Assembly: GCA_947455705.1 (NCBI GenBank)
Contig: CANGPO010000025.1
Location: 1-33,339 of the forward strand
Source: Actinomycetota bacterium
Lineage (GTDB): Bacteria; Actinomycetota; Actinomycetes; S36-B12; CAIYMF01
DNA: 33,339 nucleotides
Direction of reading: 5' to 3'
Positions 27,889-33,339 of the stretch are shown here, piece by piece. Every line of letters begins with the position of its first letter. Positions within the stretch are counted from its first letter, which is position 1. The position numbers and the translations under genes were made by a program. A model generated the notes under the pieces. The model saw only the letters and a list, made by a program, of their open reading frames with translations. It searched no databases and was not told the DNA's origin.

Positions 27889-28539
27889 ATGTACATCCCG
27901 CGACACTTCGCACTCGAGGATCTCGACGAGATAGCCAAACTCGTTGTGGCCGTGGGTTCGGCGGACGTCGTGACGGTGGCGGCTGATGGATCGCCCGAAA
28001 CGTCACTGCTGCCTGTCCTGTGGGATCGCACCCCGACGGAGAATGCCGCGTACGGACGTTTAATCGCTCACGCCGCGATCATGAATGAGCAGTTTGTTCA
28101 CGTGAGCGAGGGCGCGCGAGCATTGGCGATCGTTCGTGGCGAGCAGGCTTATGTATCACCTGCCTGGTATGCCTCGAAGGCTGAGCATGGCCGCGTTGTG
28201 CCGACATGGAACTACTCGGCAGTCCACTTATCCGGCACTATCGAGCGCGTCCCGGATCCTGATCGGTTGCTCGAGATTGTCACTGCGTTGACCTTGGCTC
28301 ACGAATCGCCGAGGCCAGATCCGTGGGCGGTTTCCGATGCGCCAGATGCATTTATCGCCGGTCAGCTGAAAGCCATCGTTGGTGTGATCATCCATCTTGA
28401 TCGCGTCGAAGCCAAAGTGAAGCAAAGCCAAAACCGTAGTGAGCCCGATCAGCGCGGCGTCGTTGATGGATTGCGTGCATCGGGCAACCCCGAGCAGCAG
28501 GCCATGGCCGATCAGATCGAAGCCCGCCTGAGCCAGTAG
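27889..28539 (+). CDS. PaiB-family FMN-binding protein
   Basis: This 216-residue protein matches the PaiB/FMN_bind_2 family of split-barrel flavin-binding proteins. In Bacillus, PaiB was described as a negative regulator of sporulation and protease genes. The family signature is clear: MYIPRHFALEDLDEI at the start, TSLLPVLWD, and EQAYVSPAWYASKAEHGRVVPTWNYSAVHLSG (about 86-117). The C-terminal helical part, with FIAGQLKAIVGVIIHLDRVEAKVKQSQNR, is also usual; LKAIVG and KxKQSQNR are well-kept segments. It starts 6 bases after gatB with no clear ribosome site, so it may depend on gatB translation. There is no DNA-binding motif, so direct regulation is doubtful. An FMN-dependent redox or sensing role is possible but unproved. 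Confidence 0.87.
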   Translation: MYIPRHFALEDLDEIAKLVVAVGSADVVTVAADGSPETSLLPVLWDRTPTENAAYGRLIAHAAIMNEQFVHVSEGARALAIVRGEQAYVSPAWYASKAEHGRVVPTWNYSAVHLSGTIERVPDPDRLLEIVTALTLAHESPRPDPWAVSDAPDAFIAGQLKAIVGVIIHLDRVEAKVKQSQNRSEPDQRGVVDGLRASGNPEQQAMADQIEARLSQ

Positions 28540-28577
28540 ACGGCCTGATCAACGTTTTTCGACGGTATGAATGCCAT

Positions 28578-28603
28578 CCGCCACTCCTGCGGTGGTTTGG
28601 CGG
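28578..28603. repeat. Weak stem-loop after the PaiB-like gene
   Basis: CCGCCA (28578-28583) and TGGCGG (28598-28603) can form a 6-bp GC-rich stem with a 14-nt loop, 38 bp after the stop codon. There is no T-run. It may be a terminator of the gatCAB operon, or chance. Apart from this and the promoter elements listed separately, I see nothing in 28540-28762. Confidence 0.25.
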
Positions 28604-28720
28604 CGGTTGAAAGGTGATCCGTCGAGTCCCGTCGTCGTGTTGCACGCGAGCGAAATAATCAGCAGCCTCAATTTTCCCTCTTGGTAGATGAAGTTGATCA
28701 TGACACGCATTGGGTTCGCC

Positions 28721-28743
28721 TAGAGTCCTGCCACGGATCGTGG
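28721..28743 (+). promoter_or_regulatory. Possible promoter and leader hairpin of the RHS-type gene
   Basis: TAGAGT at 28721-28726 fits a TANNNT -10 box, with a start near 28733. CCACG-GAT-CGTGG (28731-28743) is a perfect short hairpin at that position, 10 nt before the Shine-Dalgarno GGAGGGG (28754-28760). It could stabilise the 5' end of the mRNA or be an operator. Confidence 0.3.
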
Positions 28744-28762
28744 TTGGGCTCTTGGAGGGGTC

Positions 28763-31700
28763 ATGCGTCATCGTCGCTGGGATTTGCTTTTAGATCGCGC
28801 CCGGCCACTGATCGCTGTGGTCGTGATTGGTCTCATTGCGTCGTTGGTTCAGGCCCCGGGTCTCGCGCTCGCGGAGCCGGTTGGCGCATCGCAATCTGCG
28901 ACGGTGGTCTCTGCCCGTCCTGATCGTTCGTCTGCGGCGGTGGCGGCTCGTGCTCAGGGGACGCGGGTTGAGGTGGTGGCCGAGCGGACGGATTCGCAGC
29001 GGTTGTGGGCGAATCCGGATGGGTCGTTCACGTTGGATGCGTTTTCGGGTCCGGAGTGGGTGAGGGATTCAGCTGGGTCGTGGACTGATGTTGATACGAC
29101 GTTGGTGTCGGCCGGTGGGGTGGTGTCACCTCGGGCTGCTGCTGCGGATATCACGTTGAGTGGTGGTGCGGTTGATCCATCTGGCCCGATGTCGCCTGTG
29201 GTGGCGACGGTGTCGGTTCCGGGTGATGACGCATCACTTTTAGCGGGTGCTGGTTCGGTTGGGTCGGCGTTGAATGCGTCGGGGGCGCCTGGGGTTGATG
29301 CGGTGATTGGGTCGTCTGTGTCCGTGTCGGTGGGGTGGATTGGGGATGTGCCGAAGCCGACCTTGTCGGACAACATGGCGACGTATGCGAATGTGGCACC
29401 GGGGCAGGACTTGCGGGTGCGTGCGTTGCCTCGTGGTGTTGAGACGTTTGTTGATATTGCTAAACCTGTGGCGGTTCTAGCTGATGGGGTGACGGTGTCG
29501 TTGCCGTTGTCGGCGAGGGGTTTGACGGTTGTGGCGGATGGGCAGGGTGGCCTGCAGATGAAGGACGCTGCGGGCAGTGTGGTGGCTGATACGCCCCCAG
29601 CGCAGGTCTGGGACGCCAGTGTTGATCCGCGTTCTGGTGATTCCGCGCATGTGTTGACGGTGCCGACGGTGTTGACCAAAACGTCAACTGGTTACGTGCT
29701 GGCGGTGACGGTGCCTGCATCGTTCTTGTCGGATCCGGCGGTGGTGTTCCCGGTGACGGTGGATCCGGTGATGAGTTTGTTCGCGAACGCTGACACGTAC
29801 GTGTTGTCGTCGTCGACGTCGTCGGCTTTCGGATCGGATACGGGTTTGCGGGTTGGAACATACAACGCTGGAGCGTCGATTGCCCGATCGTTTTTGGCGT
29901 TCCCGTCGTCGTCGTTCGCTGGGACGAAGGTCACCTCAGCGAAGGTGCATGTGTATCAGTATTTTGCGCAGTCGTGCACGGGCACGACGATGAACGTGTC
30001 TTCTCCAGGCAATTCCTGGTCTGAGTCGACGACGTGGGCGAATCAGCCGTCCGCGTCGGGGGTGTATGGGGCTATTAATGCTGCTTTGGGTGGCGGCCCG
30101 TCGTGCCCTTCTGGGTGGTTGAACGGGTCGACGGGTGTGGATGTGACGGGGTTGGTTGATGGGTGGGCGTCGGGCTCGATCCCTAATCGCGGCATGGCGC
30201 TTACCGCGGCGAATGAGAACGATTCGAACTCGTGGCGGGTTGTCTATTCGCATGAGGTCGCGGATCCATCGCTACGTCCGTATTTGTCGGTGACGTTCAA
30301 TCATTATCCGAGTAAGGCGTACGGGATAGTTCCGACGACGAGTTCGGGTTTGAGTCCTCGGTATGTGAACACAGCTACCCCACAAGTGCAGCTCACCGCA
30401 AACGATCCTGATGGCGGCTCAGTGTTTGGGCAGTTCGCCGTTTATGAGAACGGATCCCAGTTGTATCCGGCGACTGGCTTAGTCAATGGAACAACTGTGT
30501 CCTCGGGTGCGGTTTCGGTGTGGCGGGTCCCAGCGGGAGTGTTATCAACGGGGCACACGTATCGGATTTTGGCGCAGGTGTCTGACGGCACGTTGCATTC
30601 GTCCTCGTTGACGGCGGGCGCGGATTTTGTGGTGGACGCCGCACCACCGGGGAGTCCTGTGGTGTCGTCAACGACGTATCCGGCCGGCGCATGGTCTGGG
30701 AGCCTGGCACCGGCATCGTTCACTATGTCGTCCTCTTCGACCGATGTTGATCGGTATTCCTACGCGTGGGATTCTCAGGGCCCGACAACGGTTGCTTCCT
30801 CCACGGTGGGTGGGTCCGCGTCGGTGTCGTTGACACCTATGGCGGGGTATCACTCGTTGGTGGTGAAGGCGTTGGATCAGGCGGGTAACTATTCGACTGC
30901 GACGTCGTACACGTTTGGTGCGACGGGTATGTCGTCACCTGGTGATGGTGATAAGACGCTGCGGTATATGACGTTGAACGCAGCATCGTCGACGGGAGAG
31001 TCCGGGGTACGCTTCCAGTATCGACGCAGCAGCACGGATCCATGGGTTGATGTTCCGCCCGCTCAGGTCACGAATGCGGGTGTGAGCGTTTCGGCGTGGC
31101 CGGTGTCCACGGTTCCGAACGTCTCGTCTGTGTCAGCTCCTTCGCAGTTGGTGTGGGATGCAGCTGCGACGCTGGGGACTGACTCTTCCGTTCAAATCCA
31201 AGCTGTGTTCACCGGGGCTTCGACGATCACGACGACGAATATTCCTACTGTCACCGTGGATTCAAAGGCGTATGGGTTGATGTATGCGACCGCGAACGTG
31301 GGGGTCGGCTCGGTTTCGCTGCAGACCGGTAACCTGGCGGTATCTGACAGTGATGCTGATGTTGCCTCCTATGGGGGTGGGGTGTCGGTGGCGCGCACGT
31401 TCAACTCGTTAGAACCTGCAAAAACAACCGCGGTGGGTGCTGCAGTGTTTGGTCCGGGGTGGGCGACGAATGTGTCATCTCAGGAATCGGATTGGACTGG
31501 TTTGGATGATCTCGGTACTCAGGTCCGGCTCACAGATTCTGCCGGTGGTCGTTGGTACTTCACTAGGACAGCGAACCTGACGTGGACGGCGATTGGAGAT
31601 GCGCAGCTCACCGGTTACCGCCTCGCCGGTACTGGTCTGGCGGGCAGTTACACGTTCACGTTGACGGACCTCACTGGTGGCACGGTCACGTTCGAACCGA

Positions 31701-33339
31701 ATGGGTCTCTCACCGGAACACCAGCCGCGACGACCCCACACGCGTATCGGGTGAAATCCTCGCAGCAGGCGGGTATCACCGGCTCATCGACGTTCGCCTA
31801 CAACGCTGATGGGACTCCGGCTGCATTGTTCGCCCCAGCGCCGGTCGCGTGCAGCACGACCAGCATTGTGGCGGGGTGTCGTGGGTTGTTCTTCACGTAC
31901 ACCGGGACGGGTACTGCGAGCCGCCTATCGAAGGTCACGTTGAAAACAGTGGACAGCGCGGGCGCAGCGGTGGCCGTGGACGTGGCGTGTTATCTCTACG
32001 ACGCGACGATCTCCCACCGCTTGGCCTCGGTCTGGGACCCACGCGTGACGGGCGGGTCAGGCTGGGCCACCACGTGTGGCAGTCCTGCGCAAGCCACCAC
32101 GTACACCTATGTGTCCGGTGGCATCAACGATGGGAAGATCGCTTCAATCACGCCACCAGGTCTAGCCCCCATCACGATCGCCTATGACACGACAACCGGA
32201 AAGTTCACCTCCACATCGCGCACCCACTCAGCCGCGAATGCGGGTATCACTCTGACCACCAACGTGCTCTACGGCGTGTCCATCGCTGCCACCAATTCAA
32301 CTGATGACTCTCACCCAGACCTATCTGCAAACAAAGTCGCAACGTGGGCGCAGACAACGGTCCCGCTACAAGCTGCAGCCCTGTTCCAACCGGGGGACAC
32401 CGTATCGGCGACCGACCTGAAAGACGCCACGGTGTACGCGTTCGACTCGGACGGACGCACAACCAACACCGCCGTATACTCCGGAACCGGACAGGACGGC
32501 TGGCGGGTTAACACGACGAACTACGACACCAATGGGAACACGGTCAGCGAGATCACCGCAGCGAACCGCGACCGTGCCCTGAACCCGACGGCCCACGCCG
32601 CCGAACTAACCGATCTCGGACTCGACACGGCCACCTCGCAGCGCATCGCGGCGGCTCTCTCCACGTCCACCATGTATTCGGCCGATGGCGTGGACGTCAC
32701 TGACACCTACGGTCCCGCGCACCGGGTCGTATTACCGGACGGAGTGAACACGGCGGTAGTGCGTGCACATGATCATGTTGATTACGGGGCCGTGGACTAT
32801 CCAACAGTGAACCCGACGGTGTGGACGACGAGTGCCCCTATGCACGTGAAAATCCGTGACACACAGGCCGCCACGCTCACCGTGGACGCGGTTGCGTTGA
32901 ATGAAACCGATCAAACTGAAACCCGCTACGTGTACGCCCTGTCAGCAACGGATCGCACCGGGTGGGATCTGCGCGAACCGATGGCCACGACGATAGAAAA
33001 CGGCATCACCGATATCACTCATCAAACTCGCTACGACAGTAACGGGAATGTTGTTGAGCAGCATCAACCGTCCGCTACTGGTTCGGTGAGTAATCCCGGA
33101 ACTCGTCTCACCACCTATTACTCTGCGGGTGCGCAGAACATTGCAGCGTGTGCAAGCACCGCGTGGTTTGGTCAGGTCTGTAAGACCGCGCCTGGTGCGC
33201 AACCGACAACATCAGGTTTGCCCGGCTTGGTATCAACGACGTACACGTATGACGCGTTATTGCGTCCCACCACGGTGACCGAAACGGTCGCCCCGTCTGG
33301 AGGTGGAACGTCCACGCGGACGACGACCACGACCTATGC
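28763..33339 (+). CDS. Very large exported RHS/YD-repeat (WapA-like) protein, 5' part
   Basis: The frame from ATG 28763 stays open for 1525 codons to the end of the window with no stop, so the gene is incomplete here. GGAGGGG lies at 28754-28760. Residues 1-38 are a signal peptide (basic start, then PLIAVVVIGLIASLVQAPGLALAEP). A DNRLRE-type domain begins near 334 (DPVMSLFANADTYVLSS, then SGSD-like FGSDTGLRVGTYNAG, WSESTTWANQPS). About 515-740 resembles Ig/fibronectin-like modules (DAAPPGSPVV, ALDQAGNYS). From about 850 the RHS start module appears (VSLQTGNLAVSD, VARTFNSLEP, VFGPGWATNVSS), followed by YD-type repeats (TRYDSNGNVVEQH, TYTYDALLRPTTVTET). Such proteins often end in a toxin or other effector domain with an immunity gene next door; that part lies outside. 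Base composition changes along the gene. Confidence 0.85.
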   Translation, partial: MRHRRWDLLLDRARPLIAVVVIGLIASLVQAPGLALAEPVGASQSATVVSARPDRSSAAVAARAQGTRVEVVAERTDSQRLWANPDGSFTLDAFSGPEWVRDSAGSWTDVDTTLVSAGGVVSPRAAAADITLSGGAVDPSGPMSPVVATVSVPGDDASLLAGAGSVGSALNASGAPGVDAVIGSSVSVSVGWIGDVPKPTLSDNMATYANVAPGQDLRVRALPRGVETFVDIAKPVAVLADGVTVSLPLSARGLTVVADGQGGLQMKDAAGSVVADTPPAQVWDASVDPRSGDSAHVLTVPTVLTKTSTGYVLAVTVPASFLSDPAVVFPVTVDPVMSLFANADTYVLSSSTSSAFGSDTGLRVGTYNAGASIARSFLAFPSSSFAGTKVTSAKVHVYQYFAQSCTGTTMNVSSPGNSWSESTTWANQPSASGVYGAINAALGGGPSCPSGWLNGSTGVDVTGLVDGWASGSIPNRGMALTAANENDSNSWRVVYSHEVADPSLRPYLSVTFNHYPSKAYGIVPTTSSGLSPRYVNTATPQVQLTANDPDGGSVFGQFAVYENGSQLYPATGLVNGTTVSSGAVSVWRVPAGVLSTGHTYRILAQVSDGTLHSSSLTAGADFVVDAAPPGSPVVSSTTYPAGAWSGSLAPASFTMSSSSTDVDRYSYAWDSQGPTTVASSTVGGSASVSLTPMAGYHSLVVKALDQAGNYSTATSYTFGATGMSSPGDGDKTLRYMTLNAASSTGESGVRFQYRRSSTDPWVDVPPAQVTNAGVSVSAWPVSTVPNVSSVSAPSQLVWDAAATLGTDSSVQIQAVFTGASTITTTNIPTVTVDSKAYGLMYATANVGVGSVSLQTGNLAVSDSDADVASYGGGVSVARTFNSLEPAKTTAVGAAVFGPGWATNVSSQESDWTGLDDLGTQVRLTDSAGGRWYFTRTANLTWTAIGDAQLTGYRLAGTGLAGSYTFTLTDLTGGTVTFEPNGSLTGTPAATTPHAYRVKSSQQAGITGSSTFAYNADGTPAALFAPAPVACSTTSIVAGCRGLFFTYTGTGTASRLSKVTLKTVDSAGAAVAVDVACYLYDATISHRLASVWDPRVTGGSGWATTCGSPAQATTYTYVSGGINDGKIASITPPGLAPITIAYDTTTGKFTSTSRTHSAANAGITLTTNVLYGVSIAATNSTDDSHPDLSANKVATWAQTTVPLQAAALFQPGDTVSATDLKDATVYAFDSDGRTTNTAVYSGTGQDGWRVNTTNYDTNGNTVSEITAANRDRALNPTAHAAELTDLGLDTATSQRIAAALSTSTMYSADGVDVTDTYGPAHRVVLPDGVNTAVVRAHDHVDYGAVDYPTVNPTVWTTSAPMHVKIRDTQAATLTVDAVALNETDQTETRYVYALSATDRTGWDLREPMATTIENGITDITHQTRYDSNGNVVEQHQPSATGSVSNPGTRLTTYYSAGAQNIAACASTAWFGQVCKTAPGAQPTTSGLPGLVSTTYTYDALLRPTTVTETVAPSGGGTSTRTTTTTY

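Noticed and set aside
28954-29679. Open frame of 241 codons on the minus strand, with other long minus-strand frames to 30253
   Set aside because: They lie opposite the RHS-type gene, where heavy use of TCG, ACG, GTG and GCG codons removes stops from the other strand. Their products are low-complexity and Pro/Thr-rich, with no ribosome site or domain.

Overview
The window looks like the chromosome of an actinomycete of moderate GC content. Three things point there. The genes are typical of Actinomycetota: GlgE-type alpha-glucan synthesis, a short alpha-glucan phosphorylase, and a cysteine desulfurase / MnmA / MetE-like / LigA / GatCAB block. GTG starts are common. Several promoters have a TANNNT -10 box only 6-7 nt before the start codon, as expected for leaderless mRNAs. 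From memory, two blocks resemble the Mycobacterium tuberculosis layout: glgB-glgE divergent from glgP (Rv1326c-Rv1328), and etfBA-iscS-mnmA-(MetE-like)-ligA-gatCAB (Rv3029c to Rv3009c). I cannot name the genus. I saw no tRNA, rRNA, CRISPR array, insertion sequence or phage gene.

Layout. 1-2.2 kb: the end of a serine hydrolase gene, a small exported protein of unknown function, and a convergent two-gene operon holding a membrane protein that looks like an anti-sigma factor followed by an ECF sigma factor. 2.3-11.3 kb: glycogen / alpha-glucan metabolism. glgE-glgB lie on the minus strand, glgP is divergent, and glgX converges on glgP. 11.4-15.3 kb: an enoyl-CoA hydratase, an exported deacetylase-like protein on the minus strand, and a translationally coupled methyltransferase / hexapeptide acyltransferase pair. 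15.3-19.5 kb: etfB-etfA, a terminator, then cysteine desulfurase and mnmA. 19.5-21.1 kb: two tandem TRIC/UPF0126 membrane proteins on the minus strand. 21.1-28.5 kb: a short MetE-like protein, ligA, gatC-gatA-gatB and a PaiB-like flavoprotein. 28.8 kb to the end: the first 1525 codons of a very large exported RHS/YD-repeat protein that runs off the window.

How the genes work together. GlgE extends alpha-1,4 chains from maltose-1-phosphate and GlgB branches them. GlgP and GlgX take the polymer apart. The enzymes that make maltose-1-phosphate are not in the window. EtfAB carries electrons from acyl-CoA dehydrogenases, and the enoyl-CoA hydratase fits the same fatty-acid pathway. The desulfurase supplies sulfur that MnmA uses for tRNA 2-thiouridine. 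GatCAB makes Gln-tRNA(Gln) or Asn-tRNA(Asn) by transamidation.

The best leads are regulatory and contextual: paired TGTAA/TTACA palindromes between glgE and glgP, two interlocked palindromes before etfB, back-to-back leaderless promoters in a 37-bp gap, and an anti-sigma-like gene placed before its sigma gene. Others are a methyltransferase/acyltransferase pair near alpha-glucan genes, an insertion in LigA, and an RHS gene whose base composition changes along its length. I found no system I could confidently call previously undescribed.
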